Shown piece by piece: positions 56,015 to 64,000 of a stretch of 64,000 nt of DNA. The position numbers and the translations under genes were made by a program. Positions within the stretch are counted from its first letter, which is position 1; every line of letters begins with the position of its first letter. Under the pieces are notes generated by a model. That model saw only the letters and a program-made list of their open reading frames with translations. It did not search any database and had not been told where the DNA came from. Source of the DNA: Paraburkholderia sp. FT54 (GTDB taxonomy: Bacteria; Pseudomonadota; Gammaproteobacteria; Burkholderiales; Burkholderiaceae); NCBI RefSeq assembly GCF_031585635.1, contig NZ_CP134195.1, positions 2,170,001-2,234,000 on the forward strand. Direction: 5' to 3'.

Positions 56015-56905
56015 CTAGCCGGCGTTTTTCACTTCCGGCTTGAGCGACATCGGATCGGTGGGATTGCGCAGCTGCTCGATATCCTCGTGCCGCAGCTTCA
56101 CCGTCGCCATGATGCCCGGATGCGTGACGATATAGAAACGCCGCGCGGCGATCGCTTCGAAGGTGATGTCGGCGACGTCGTCGGCACTCAGCTTGCCCGA
56201 TTGCACCGCACGCTGCAGCTGCTTGCCCGCTGCGATCTGCGAGCGCGTCGGACCGCTGTCGTTGCGCAGGTCCGTGGGGCGCGCGCGTTCCGCGTCGGCG
56301 ATGCCGGTCGGCACGAAGGCCGGGCATAGCAGCGAACAGCCCACGAGCCCACCCGCTGCATCTCCACCCTGGGCCAACTGCAGGTCGTGATACAGCGTCT
56401 CGGTGAGCGACACCACGGCGTGCTTCGACGCGTTGTAGATGCCCATCGCGGGAGGCGACAGCAGACCCGCGACGGACGCCGTGTTGACGATATGCGCCGG
56501 CTCGTTCTGCGCCAGCATGATCGGCGTGAAGACCCGCACGCCGTGCGCGACGCCCATCACGTTCACGCCGAACACCCACGACCAGTCGTTCGCCGAGCTT
56601 TCCCACAGGAAGCCGCCCGAGCCCACGCCCGCATTGTTGAACAGCAGATGCACGCGGCCGTAGGCCTCCAGCGCCGCCTGCGCGAGCGCCTCGACCTGCG
56701 CCGCGCTGGCGACGTCGGTCGGCACGCCGATCGCCTCGGCGCCGCCTTCGCGCAATGCGTCGACGGTATGCGCGAGCGCGTCGGGATTCACGTCGGCCAG
56801 CACGAGTTTCATGCCGAGCGACGCTCCCTTCTGCGCGAACGCGCGGCCAAAGCCGCTTGCCGCACCGGTGATCACCGCCACCTTGCCTGCGAATTCGAAC
56901 ATCAT
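56015..56905 (-). CDS. Short-chain dehydrogenase/reductase
   Basis: This 296-residue classical SDR has VAVITGAASGFGRAFAQKGASLG (cofactor loop), a D at LVLADVNPD, LLFNNAGVGSGG, and the active-site YNASKHAVVSLTE (Tyr-x3-Lys). An Asp at the end of strand two suggests NAD preference. GGAG lies five bases before ATG 56905. It is followed by a terminator and preceded by an MDR reductase gene 55 bp upstream, probably in one transcript. Confidence 0.92.
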   Translation of the reverse strand: MMFEFAGKVAVITGAASGFGRAFAQKGASLGMKLVLADVNPDALAHTVDALREGGAEAIGVPTDVASAAQVEALAQAALEAYGRVHLLFNNAGVGSGGFLWESSANDWSWVFGVNVMGVAHGVRVFTPIMLAQNEPAHIVNTASVAGLLSPPAMGIYNASKHAVVSLTETLYHDLQLAQGGDAAGGLVGCSLLCPAFVPTGIADAERARPTDLRNDSGPTRSQIAAGKQLQRAVQSGKLSADDVADITFEAIAARRFYIVTHPGIMATVKLRHEDIEQLRNPTDPMSLKPEVKNAG

Positions 56906-56960
56906 GTGACTCCCCTGGGTTGATCGGCGTCTTGTGTGATTCGCTTGACCGCTGCCGCGC

Positions 56961-57959
56961 TCAGATCAGCTTGACGAGCTGCTTGCCGAAGTTCTTGCCT
57001 TTGAGCAGACCCATGAACGCCTCTGGCGCCGCATCGAGTCCTTGCGCGATGGTCTCGCGATACTCCAGCTTTTTTTGCGCGACCAGCGTGCCAAGTTGTT
57101 TGAGCGCTTCGGGCCACACGTCCATGTGCTCGCTGACGATGAAGCCCTGCACGAGCAGCCGCTGCGTGAGCATCAGCGACGGATGCTTGAGCGGCAACGG
57201 CTGGCCGTCATAGCCCGCGATGAACCCGCACAGCGCGATCCTGCCGAACGCATTCATGCGCGCGAGCGTGGCGTCGAGCACTTCGCCGCCGACGTTTTCG
57301 AAGTAGCCGTCCACGCCGTTCGGCGTCGCGGCCTTGAGGTCCTGATAGAGATTGCCGCCCTTGTAGTCGACGCAGGCATTGAAGCCAAGTGTCTCGATCA
57401 CGTAGCGGCACTTGTCCGCGCCGCCGGCTATACCGACCGCGCGCGCGCCGGCCAGCTTCGCCAGTTGGCCGACCACGCTGCCCACGGCGCCGCTCGCCGC
57501 GCTGACCACCACGGTCTCGCCCGCTTTCGGCGCGATGATGCGGTTCAGGCCGTACCACGCCGTGACACCCGGCATTCCGACCGGGCCGAGATAGGCTGAC
57601 AACGGCACATGCGTATCGTCGACTTTCTGCACGCCCACCCCGTTCGAGGTGCCGTATTCCTGCCAGCCGAACATCGCGACGACCTTGTCGCCCACCGCGA
57701 ACTTCGGATTCTTCGACTCCACCACTTCACCGACCGTGCCGCCGATCATCACTTCGTTCAGCGGCTGCGGCGCCGCGTACGATTTGCTGTCGTTCATGCG
57801 GCCGCGCATGTAGGGGTCGAGTGACAGGAAGTGATTGCGCACGCGCAATTCGCCCTCGGCCAGCGGGGCGAGCGGCGTTTCGACGAGGCGGAAATTGTCG
57901 GGCGTCACGGCGCCTTGCGGGCGCGATGCCAGCACGAGTTGACGGTTGATCTGGGGCAT
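56961..57959 (-). CDS. NADP-dependent medium-chain reductase (PTGR/CurA-like)
   Basis: This 332-residue zinc-free MDR enzyme begins with NRQLVLASRPQGAVTPDNFRLVE. It has LSLDPYMRGRMND, the nucleotide-binding VVSAASGAVGSVVGQLAKLAG, and ENVGGEVLDATLARMNAFGRI. Relatives reduce the double bond of alpha,beta-unsaturated aldehydes, ketones or prostaglandins. ATG 57959 has GGAG nine bases upstream and gives the family start; the longer frame adds five residues. The gene lies next to SDR and thioesterase genes. Confidence 0.92.
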   Translation of the reverse strand: MPQINRQLVLASRPQGAVTPDNFRLVETPLAPLAEGELRVRNHFLSLDPYMRGRMNDSKSYAAPQPLNEVMIGGTVGEVVESKNPKFAVGDKVVAMFGWQEYGTSNGVGVQKVDDTHVPLSAYLGPVGMPGVTAWYGLNRIIAPKAGETVVVSAASGAVGSVVGQLAKLAGARAVGIAGGADKCRYVIETLGFNACVDYKGGNLYQDLKAATPNGVDGYFENVGGEVLDATLARMNAFGRIALCGFIAGYDGQPLPLKHPSLMLTQRLLVQGFIVSEHMDVWPEALKQLGTLVAQKKLEYRETIAQGLDAAPEAFMGLLKGKNFGKQLVKLI

Positions 57960-58073
57960 GACGATCGTCTCCATGAGTTGCCGATTAGTTCGGCGAATGA
58001 TTCGAACGGCGTTTTGTGAAGACAGGAACCCGCGCGCGGCTCTCGGACACGCACGCAGGTCGCACGGCGGCGC

Positions 58074-58559
58074 TCAGCCGTCGCTAGGACCGGGTTTCGC
58101 CGACGGGTCGCTGCGCAGGCGCTGCTGCGTGATGTCGCGGCCCACGGCGAGGCGCCGCATGTACTTGAATGTGCCGAGCGCCTTGGCGACGAAGTGGCCT
58201 TCGCTGTCGCGGATCTCGCCTTCGCAGTAGGCCATGGTGGTCGAGCGGTGCAGCACGCGGGCGCTCGCGCGCAATTCGCCGCGGCCCGGCTGCATGAAGT
58301 TGACCTTCATCTCGACCGTGACGACGCCCACGCCGTCGCCGGCCAGACTGCGCGCGGCCATGGCGAGCGCGATGTCGGCGAGCGTCATGGTGACGCCGCC
58401 GTGGGCGACGTCCCACGTGTTCATATGATCCTGCCGCAGCGGCAGCAGGACTTCGCTGGCGCCGTCCGCGGCCGACAGGAGCCGCGCGCCGAGCCGGTCG
58501 ACGAACGGGCTCTCGGGCATGGACGCAGTGCTCGTGTTAGATGAAGGCGAATCGGTCAT
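58074..58559 (-). CDS. PaaI-like hotdog-fold thioesterase
   Basis: This 161-residue protein has the hotdog pattern HMNTWDVAHGGVTMTLADIALAMAAR, with the HGG loop and an Asp in the usual catalytic place, then VTVEMKVNFMQPGRGELRASARVLH. It would cleave acyl-CoA esters. It is the first gene of a leftward set with the MDR and SDR genes, suggesting a lipid or aromatic acyl-CoA pathway. No ribosome site is obvious before ATG 58559. Confidence 0.9.
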   Translation of the reverse strand: MTDSPSSNTSTASMPESPFVDRLGARLLSAADGASEVLLPLRQDHMNTWDVAHGGVTMTLADIALAMAARSLAGDGVGVVTVEMKVNFMQPGRGELRASARVLHRSTTMAYCEGEIRDSEGHFVAKALGTFKYMRRLAVGRDITQQRLRSDPSAKPGPSDG

Positions 58560-58968
58560 GGGTGTTTGCAGATTGTGTGGTCGGTACGTTCATGAGAGTG
58601 CTATGCGGCGCGTGGGAGGCTTTGGCATTTTCTTCGAGCTTCCTCATCGGCCAAGGCAAAGAGCAAGCCTATCAAACTTACGCGATGGGTGGAGTTTTAT
58701 CGGGCGATTTGGGCGGGCAGAAAACGGGCCCTGGCGATGCTGCTAAAGGCGCGCTCGCGAGCATTGCGCACTGCGGCGAATTCACGCCCGTGGGGCGGAA
58801 AGGAAAGGCATTGCGACGACTGGCAGGACTGCTGCCCGATTGGAGTCGGCGCTTGACTCCAGTCGGGTACAGGCTATGCCGGTGGCAAATTAGAAGAAGC
58901 CTACGAGACGTTCACAGACAAACCGTCAAGATCGGCGCGCGAGCGCGGCACCGAATCGTTCGGCGTTT
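58560..58968. other. Intergenic region with a long hairpin
   Basis: No gene is evident in 409 bases. A 13-bp inverted repeat with one wobble, CCCGATTGGAGTC and GACTCCAGTCGGG (58835-58847 and 58855-58867, loop of seven), is the clearest structure. It lacks a T-run on either strand, so it is not a standard terminator; it lies 100 bp after the stop of the gene at 58969-59358. Confidence 0.5.
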
Positions 58969-59358
58969 TTAATGGCTGAAGTCAGCCCCCAGCCAATCGG
59001 CTGCGGTGGTCTTCGCATAGCTGACGGCGTCTTGTGGATCGGGGAAAATACCAAGCTGATCCCACCGCTCTTCCGCAGCAAAAGGCCCCTTGATTCCAAG
59101 CGCTTTCTGAATGCTCAATTGCGCCGCGTACCTTCCGTCCTCGAGAGGCCGGGCCGTTGCGACCACCTTGTGCGGAAGCCCCTGCCGCACAGGCTGAATC
59201 AGTTCCAGAGGACCACCGGCGGCGCCGACATCGATCAGCGCGTTTCGCGTATTGCAGTCGGGACAGAAGAAATAAAACGTGTTGTTGTCCCGATTCGGTT
59301 TGACCTGTTTGCGGGCAAGCACAGCTCGGCACTCGACATTTTCACAAATGAATGGCAT
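58969..59358 (-). CDS. Unrecognised Cys-containing (zinc-ribbon-like) protein
   Basis: This 129-residue protein begins MPFICENVECRAVLARKQV and has FYFFCPDCNTRNALID about 30 residues later, giving a C-x4-C...C-x2-C set that could bind zinc. The C-terminal half (VVATARPLEDGRYAAQL...EERWDQLGIFPDPQDAVSYAKT) is a separate small alpha/beta region of unknown type. GGAG lies five bases before ATG 59358; the longer frame is not supported. Flanking sequence shows no partner gene. I do not recognise the family. Confidence 0.7.
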   Translation of the reverse strand: MPFICENVECRAVLARKQVKPNRDNNTFYFFCPDCNTRNALIDVGAAGGPLELIQPVRQGLPHKVVATARPLEDGRYAAQLSIQKALGIKGPFAAEERWDQLGIFPDPQDAVSYAKTTAADWLGADFSH

Positions 59359-59608
59359 ATCGTCTCCGTGGTGATCTTCGAGTGGTAACGCGGGGCAGAC
59401 CGGAATTGCCTTCAAGAAACGATCTGCCAGAAGCAGCCGGGGAGCAATCCGCACATGACCGGATTGCTAATGATAAGAAGATGCCATTTGGCGTGCTTTG
59501 CAGGTCTTTTGTGACTCCTTGCAATGAACCGCTGCGCTGGCACACGGTCCGCCGACGATCGAAGTGATGTGTTTCTTCAAGCACTTATACATCGGCGTCG
59601 CACCCGCA

Positions 59609-61105
59609 TCAACCTGAATGCTTCGTCATCCGTGCGGCCAGCCGCCCTAACCTGCGCACGGCCTCGTCGGCCAGATCGAGATCCGTGCTCGGCGAACTGA
59701 GCCGGATGAAATGATCGAAGCGCCCGGCGTTCGAAAACACCGTGCCCGGCATCACGCGAATGCCGTCGGCCAGCGCGGCCTCGAAGAACGTCGTCGACGA
59801 CATTTCTTGCGGCAACTCGATCCAGAAGAACATGCCGCCGCCTGGCGGCGTGAAGCGCGTGCCATCGGGAAACGAGGTGGCGATGGCCGCCGCCATCCGT
59901 TCGCGCTGCAGCCGCAGCCGGTCGCGCAGACGCCGCAAATGGCGCTCATACGCGTTCGTTTCCAGAAACCCGGCGAGCACGACTTGCGACAGCTGTTCGT
60001 TGTGCCGCGACTGCGCGAACTTCAGCATGCCGATGCGCGGGTGCCAGCGGCCGCCGTTGATCCAGCCGACCCGCATGCCGGGCGCCAGCACCTTGTTGAA
60101 CGACGTGCAGTGAATCACGGTGCCGTCGATGTCCCAGGCCTTCAACGATTTAGGCGGCTGCGCGGCGTCGGCCAGTTCGCGGTACGGATCGTCCTCGATC
60201 AGCGGCACGCCGGCTCGCGCGCATAGTTCGACGAGCCGCGCCTTGTGCGCGTCGGGCATCACGCTGCCGAGCGGGTTCTGCAAGTTCGGCACCACGACCA
60301 CGGCCTTGATGTCGGGATGGGTGTGCAGCGCGAAGGCCAGCGCTTCGATGGCGAGGCCGGTGGTCGGACTGGCCGGAATTTCGAGCGCGCGCAAGCCGAG
60401 GCTTTCGAGCGCCTGCAGCAGCCCGAAAAAACACGGCGACTCGACCGCGACGGTGTCGCCGGGTTGTGTCACCGCCCGCAACGCGAGGTTCACGGCCTCG
60501 ATGCCGCCGTGGGTCATGATGATGTCGTCGGCGCCGATCTGGATGCCGGCGTCGAGCGCGCGGCGCGCAATGATCGCGCGCAAGGCCGGATCGCCCTGAT
60601 CGTGTCCGGCGGCGGTCAGCAAGGTGGGCCGCTTGCGCAATGCGCGCAGCGCGGCTTTCTGCAGCGCGTCCGTCGGATACAGATCGGGCGACGCGGTCGC
60701 GCCGCCGAGATTCAGCGCGTCCGGATAGCGCTGGAACTTCGACACGATCGCGGAAATCGCCGAGTGAATGCCGACGAATTGCGCCGCGCCCGGCAGTGCC
60801 GCCAGGTCGGGCTCGGACGCGGCCGGCAATGCAGCCGTGGGCGGCACGCGCACGAAATAACCGGCGCGCGGCCGGGCATCGATCAGCGCGTCGCGTTCCA
60901 GCACGCGATAGCTCTCGGTCGCCGTCGCGAGACTTACGCCGTGCCGCTGCATGAATGCGCGCATCGACGGCATGCGGTCGCCCGGACGCAGCACGCCGTT
61001 GCCGATCGCGCGGCGGTATTGGTCGGCCAACTGCCGGTAAAGAGGCTGGCTGTCCGGCAGCCGGTCCGCGGGCGCTGCCTGCCGGGTGAGAATGGATTGG
61101 GTCAT
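59609..61105 (-). CDS. MocR/PdxR-type regulator: GntR DNA-binding domain with aminotransferase fold
   Basis: This 498-residue protein joins a winged-helix GntR domain (about 18-85: PLYRQLADQYRRAIGNGVLRPGDRMPSMRAFMQ...GVSLATATESYRVLE) to an aminotransferase class I domain. The PLP lysine lies in HCTSFNKVLAPGMRVGW. Such MocR proteins regulate a nearby gene in response to PLP or amino compounds. The divergent neighbour is a DUF2917 gene; the 178-bp gap between them holds a direct repeat that may be its operator. ATG 61105 was chosen over 61147 because the GntR domain begins soon after. Confidence 0.92.
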   Translation of the reverse strand: MTQSILTRQAAPADRLPDSQPLYRQLADQYRRAIGNGVLRPGDRMPSMRAFMQRHGVSLATATESYRVLERDALIDARPRAGYFVRVPPTAALPAASEPDLAALPGAAQFVGIHSAISAIVSKFQRYPDALNLGGATASPDLYPTDALQKAALRALRKRPTLLTAAGHDQGDPALRAIIARRALDAGIQIGADDIIMTHGGIEAVNLALRAVTQPGDTVAVESPCFFGLLQALESLGLRALEIPASPTTGLAIEALAFALHTHPDIKAVVVVPNLQNPLGSVMPDAHKARLVELCARAGVPLIEDDPYRELADAAQPPKSLKAWDIDGTVIHCTSFNKVLAPGMRVGWINGGRWHPRIGMLKFAQSRHNEQLSQVVLAGFLETNAYERHLRRLRDRLRLQRERMAAAIATSFPDGTRFTPPGGGMFFWIELPQEMSSTTFFEAALADGIRVMPGTVFSNAGRFDHFIRLSSPSTDLDLADEAVRRLGRLAARMTKHSG

Positions 61106-61140
61106 CAGCCGATGGTGCGAGCAGTCCGCGCGTCGCAACA

Positions 61141-61172
61141 GATACACATTTGCGCGATTCCGACCGATACAC
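61141..61172. promoter_or_regulatory. Candidate MocR operator: two GATACAC direct repeats
   Basis: GATACAC occurs at 61141-61147 and 61166-61172, 25 bases apart, in the gap between the MocR-type gene and the DUF2917 gene. Direct repeats are the usual MocR binding pattern. A TGTACTGGTTCAG stretch nearby (61191-61203) may belong to a promoter. This is inference from position and pattern. Confidence 0.35.
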
Positions 61173-61283
61173 CGCGCTGAAACGCGTTACTGTACTGGTT
61201 CAGATTGTCGATGGCTGCAGCTGTTTTCACATGAGCGGACTCAATAAGCTGGGCGGCATGAAAACGCTTTGAAGGAATCCGCC

Positions 61284-61658
61284 ATGTCAGTCCGTCAACG
61301 TCGCTTTGGTTCGGCGCACAACGCCGCTTGTCACCTCACCGCCGGCCAGTTGGCCGTGCACGACTTGCGCGTGCGGACTTCGATCGTCGCCGTGGAAGGC
61401 GATTTGCAACTCGACTTTCGCGATCACTCGCTAGCGTGGCTGGGCGACGCCGTGCCGCTCACGTCGATCACCTTGCACGAAGGCGAGTGCTTCGTGACGC
61501 CGCAACGCGGCGTCGTGGCGATTAGCGCCGCGCATGCGCGCGCTGCTGCGTTCGTCGTGCAGCCATGCCGCGCGCTAAAGGACCGTCGGGGCCTGATCCG
61601 TCAAACGCTGCGTGATCTTGCCAGCCGCGTCAAAACACGTCTGCGGCGCGCGGTCTGA
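61284..61658 (+). CDS. DUF2917 family protein
   Basis: This 124-residue protein has the DUF2917 pattern: ACHLTAGQLAVHDLRVRTSIVAVEGDLQLDFRD then HEGECFVTPQRGVVAISA, a small cupin-like beta fold. The C-terminus is basic (RQTLRDLASRVKTRLRRAV). AAGGA lies seven bases before ATG 61284. It is divergent from the MocR-type regulator, an arrangement that usually means the regulator controls it. The biochemical role is unknown. Confidence 0.85.
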   Translation: MSVRQRRFGSAHNAACHLTAGQLAVHDLRVRTSIVAVEGDLQLDFRDHSLAWLGDAVPLTSITLHEGECFVTPQRGVVAISAAHARAAAFVVQPCRALKDRRGLIRQTLRDLASRVKTRLRRAV

Positions 61659-61728
61659 AACACCGCTCCGCGTACAGCATGGCCCGGTACAATGCATGAC
61701 CCAAGCCACTTCTTGCGAGGTGCAGGTC

Positions 61729-62232
61729 ATGTCCTTCTTCCGCGCGCTGCTGTCCGGCCGTTCCGTTCGCCTGGCCACCATCCTTGCCATCGTCACGCTG
61801 ACGCTCAGCGGTTGCGCCGGCCTGTTCGGCGGCGATCCGGTGCGCGTGAGCGTGGCCGGCATCGAACCGATCGACGGCCAGGGCCTCGAAATGCGCTTCA
61901 ACGTCAAACTGCGCGTGCAGAATCCGAACGACGCCGAGGTGAGCTTCAATGGCGTGTCGCTCGATCTCGAACTGAACGGCAAACCGTTCGCGAGCGGCGT
62001 GAGCGACCAGGCCGGCACCGTGCCGCGCTTCGGCGAAACGGTCGTCAATGTGCCGCTGACCGTGCCCGCTTTCGCCGCGGTTCGCCAGGCCTTCGCCTTC
62101 GCGGGCGCGACCCAGTCGGGCCAGATTCCCTACATTCTGCGTGGCAAGCTCGCGGGTGGACTGACGGGCACGACGCGATTCATCGATCAGGGCAGCTTGA
62201 GCCTGCCATCGTCCGGCATGGCTTTGCCTTGA
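61729..62232 (+). CDS. LEA type 2 (WHy-domain) lipoprotein
   Basis: This 167-residue protein has a lipoprotein signal ending LTLSGC|AG. A LEA-2/WHy domain follows: VRVSVAGIEPIDGQGLEMRFNVKLRVQNPNDAEVSFNGVSLDLELNGKPFASGVSDQ, with the NPN motif. Such proteins are linked to desiccation and stress tolerance. AGGTGCAGG precedes ATG 61729. It lies 70 bp after the DUF2917 gene on the same strand and may be co-transcribed with it. Confidence 0.9.
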   Translation: MSFFRALLSGRSVRLATILAIVTLTLSGCAGLFGGDPVRVSVAGIEPIDGQGLEMRFNVKLRVQNPNDAEVSFNGVSLDLELNGKPFASGVSDQAGTVPRFGETVVNVPLTVPAFAAVRQAFAFAGATQSGQIPYILRGKLAGGLTGTTRFIDQGSLSLPSSGMALP

Positions 62233-62266
62233 AAGCGGTTCATCGGACCGCCATCGCGCCTGAATG

Positions 62267-62320
62267 AAAAAACGGGCGCCGTGTGGTTCACCGCTCTCGC
62301 GCTGCACCACACGACACCCG
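62267..62320 (-). terminator. Intrinsic terminator after the thiolase gene
   Basis: A stem of about 15 bp with two mismatches (62273-62287 with 62306-62320) reads on the minus strand into a run of six T. It lies 30 bp after the thiolase stop. Its GC-rich arm shares 17 bases with the galU terminator at 7235-7251. Confidence 0.7.
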
Positions 62321-62350
62321 CCGTTCATTACCGCCCGAGCCGGATCACGA

Positions 62351-63529
62351 TCACACCACTTCGAACAAACCTGCTGCGCCCTGCCCGCCGCCGATACACA
62401 TGGTCACGACGACCAGTTTCGCACCGCGCCGCTTGCCTTCGATCAGCGCATGGCCGGTCAGCCGCGCGCCCGACACGCCATAAGGATGGCCGACCGCGAT
62501 CGCGCCGCCGTTCACGTTCAGACGGTCTTGCGCAATGCCGAGCTTGTCGGCGCAATACAGCACCTGCACCGCGAACGCTTCGTTCAGTTCCCACAGGTCG
62601 ATGTCCTCGACCTTCAGCCCCGCCTGTTTGAGCAGTTTCGGCACCGCGAACACCGGGCCGATGCCCATCTCGTCCGGCTCGCAACCCGCCACCGCGAAGC
62701 CGCGGAAAATGCCGAGCGGCTGCAGCCCTTCACGCTCAGCGACCTTCGCGTTCATCACCACGCAAGCCGATGCGCCATCCGAGAACTGGCTCGCATTGCC
62801 CGCGGTGATGACCCCGCCCGGCATCGCGGTGCGAATCTTCGACACGCCTTCGAGCGTCGTGTCGGCGCGAATGCCTTCGTCGCTGCTGACGGTGACTTCC
62901 TTCGTGAAGAGACGTCCGCTCGCTTTGTCGGCGACACCGGCGAGCACCGTCAACGGCACGATCTCGTCCTTGAACTTGCCGGCTTCGAGCGCGGCAGCGG
63001 CGCGCTGTTGCGAACGCACACCATATTCGTCCTGGCGTTCCTTCGAGATCGAATAGCGTTTCGCGACGTTCTCCGCGGTCTGCAGCATCGACCAGTAGAT
63101 TTCCGGCTTGTTCTGGCTGAGCCAGCCTTCGGTCAGCATGTGGTGGTTCATCTCGTTCTGCACGCACGAGATCGATTCGACGCCGCCCGCCACATACACC
63201 TCGCCTTCCCCGGCGATCACGCGTTGCGCGGCCAGCGCGATAGTTTGCAATCCCGATGAACAGAAACGGTTCACCGTCATGCCCGGCACGCTGACCGGCA
63301 AACCGGCGCGCAGCGCGATCTGCCGCGCGATGTTCATGCCCGTCGCGCCTTCCGGATTGGCGCAGCCCATGATCACGTCTTCGACACGCGCCGGGTCGAG
63401 CTTCGCGCGCTCGACGGCGGCCTGGGTCACGTGGCCGCCAAGCGTCGCGCCATGCGTCATGTTGAAACCGCCGCGCCATGATTTGGCGAGACCCGTACGG
63501 GCGGTCGATACGATTACGGCGTCAGTCAT
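62351..63529 (-). CDS. Acetyl-CoA C-acyltransferase (beta-ketothiolase)
   Basis: This 392-residue thiolase cleaves 3-ketoacyl-CoA to acetyl-CoA in fatty-acid beta-oxidation. It has the nucleophile Cys in [14 protein letters not shown], the AGGVESIS strand, the active His in [17 protein letters not shown], and the second Cys in [19 protein letters not shown] lies six bases before ATG 63529. The gene is downstream of a fadB-like gene on the same strand, the usual arrangement of the two subunits. Confidence 0.94.
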   Translation of the reverse strand: MTDAVIVSTARTGLAKSWRGGFNMTHGATLGGHVTQAAVERAKLDPARVEDVIMGCANPEGATGMNIARQIALRAGLPVSVPGMTVNRFCSSGLQTIALAAQRVIAGEGEVYVAGGVESISCVQNEMNHHMLTEGWLSQNKPEIYWSMLQTAENVAKRYSISKERQDEYGVRSQQRAAAALEAGKFKDEIVPLTVLAGVADKASGRLFTKEVTVSSDEGIRADTTLEGVSKIRTAMPGGVITAGNASQFSDGASACVVMNAKVAEREGLQPLGIFRGFAVAGCEPDEMGIGPVFAVPKLLKQAGLKVEDIDLWELNEAFAVQVLYCADKLGIAQDRLNVNGGAIAVGHPYGVSGARLTGHALIEGKRRGAKLVVVTMCIGGGQGAAGLFEVV

Positions 63530-63616
63530 GCAAGTCTCCTACTTCCAGATGTCGATGATGGCGCGCGGCCGGTTCGCCGCACAGCGCCACCTCAGTCAAT
63601 TCACTCGCGCTATAGC

Positions 63617-64000
63617 TCAGCCATTGAACCCACGGCCCTTGGCCGCCAGTTCCGCGATGCTCGGCGCCAATTGCCAGGCATCGCCGTTCGGCCGCGCCGC
63701 ATAACGGCGAATCGCGCGCTCGACGTTGTAGAGGCCGACCGTGTCCGCGTACAGCATCGGGCCGCCGCGATAGAGCGGGAAGCCGTAGCCGGTCAGATAG
63801 ACCATGTCGATGTCCGACGCCTTCGACGCAATGCCTTCTTCGAGAATCTTCGCGCCTTCGTTCACGAGCGCGAACACGAGGCGCTCGACGATTTCCTCGT
63901 CGCTGATCTTGCGGCGCTCGGCGTTGGCTTCCTTCGAGTACGCAACGATCATGTCGTCGACCACTTTCGACGGATACGCGGTGCGGTCGCCCGCCTTGTA
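63617..64000 (-). CDS. Partial CDS, C-terminus of a FadB-like multifunctional beta-oxidation protein
   Basis: Only the last 127 residues are in the window; the gene enters from the right edge. The visible segment (YKAGDRTAYPSKVVDDMIV, EEIVERLVFALVNEGAKILEEGIA, DIDMVYLTGYGFPLYRGGPMLYAD) is the C-terminal 3-hydroxyacyl-CoA dehydrogenase domain of the alpha subunit. It ends 87 bp before the thiolase gene, which fits a fadBA-type operon. The hydratase half cannot be seen. Confidence 0.88.
   Translation of the reverse strand, partial: YKAGDRTAYPSKVVDDMIVAYSKEANAERRKISDEEIVERLVFALVNEGAKILEEGIASKASDIDMVYLTGYGFPLYRGGPMLYADTVGLYNVERAIRRYAARPNGDAWQLAPSIAELAAKGRGFNG

Overview
The window looks like one chromosome segment of a Paraburkholderia/Burkholderia-type betaproteobacterium. 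The evidence is uniformly high GC with matching codon use, a mltG-tmk-holB-tatD housekeeping block, and an exopolysaccharide locus whose gene order matches the cepacian (bce) clusters of that group. No rRNA, tRNA or CRISPR array was seen.

Left edge (1-7.3 kb), accessory DNA. Four minus-strand genes form an operon-like run: a two-domain heme-oxygenase-like diiron protein (HDO), a NodU/CmcH-type O-carbamoyltransferase, a small membrane protein, and the start of what may be an SGNH/GDSL-type hydrolase. Next come an IS5-family insertion sequence (914 bp, 3-bp target duplication) with a broken transposase, AT-rich DNA without convincing genes, and a decayed tyrosine-recombinase pseudogene.

Exopolysaccharide locus (7.3-38.6 kb). 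The bce-II-type part runs galU/bceT, acyltransferase bceS, double glycosyltransferase bceR, flippase bceQ, an exported beta-propeller protein, acyltransferase bceO, an exported SGNH esterase and GDP-mannose dehydratase (gmd/bceN). A DUF465 gene and a polyphosphate kinase 2 gene lie between this and the bce-I-type operon. That operon reads leftwards from 35.1 kb: bceB (priming transferase), bceC (UDP-glucose dehydrogenase), bceD (phosphatase), bceE (outer-membrane export lipoprotein), bceF (tyrosine autokinase), bceG, bceH, bceI (polymerase), bceJ, bceK. bceA (GDP-mannose synthesis) is divergent from bceB across a 633-bp regulatory gap. Together these genes supply sugar nucleotides, assemble and acylate a lipid-linked repeat unit, and flip, polymerise and export it. 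The reductase that would turn the Gmd product into GDP-D-rhamnose is not in the window. A gene convergent with bceA encodes an IS5-transposase-like N-terminal domain fused to an unrelated C-terminal domain; it is probably a domesticated transposase.

Middle part (39-48.5 kb). Mostly small exported or membrane proteins and stress functions: a YciI-like protein, a PsiF-repeat protein, a two-helix membrane protein, a SYLF lipoprotein, a GT4 glycosyltransferase, trehalose-6-phosphate synthase without an adjacent otsB, an MscS channel, a Rap1a/Tai-like protein, a non-coding array of about 77-bp repeats, and an exported ankyrin protein.

Right part (48.5-64 kb). Housekeeping and catabolism: tatD, a GNAT acetyltransferase, holB, tmk, mltG, ygfZ, an NRDE/TANGO2 protein, an HSL-type esterase, an SDR, an MDR reductase, a PaaI-like thioesterase, a small Cys-rich orphan, a MocR-type regulator divergent from a DUF2917 gene, an LEA-2 lipoprotein, a thiolase and the 3' end of a fadB-like gene. 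The last three enzymes point to fatty-acid beta-oxidation.
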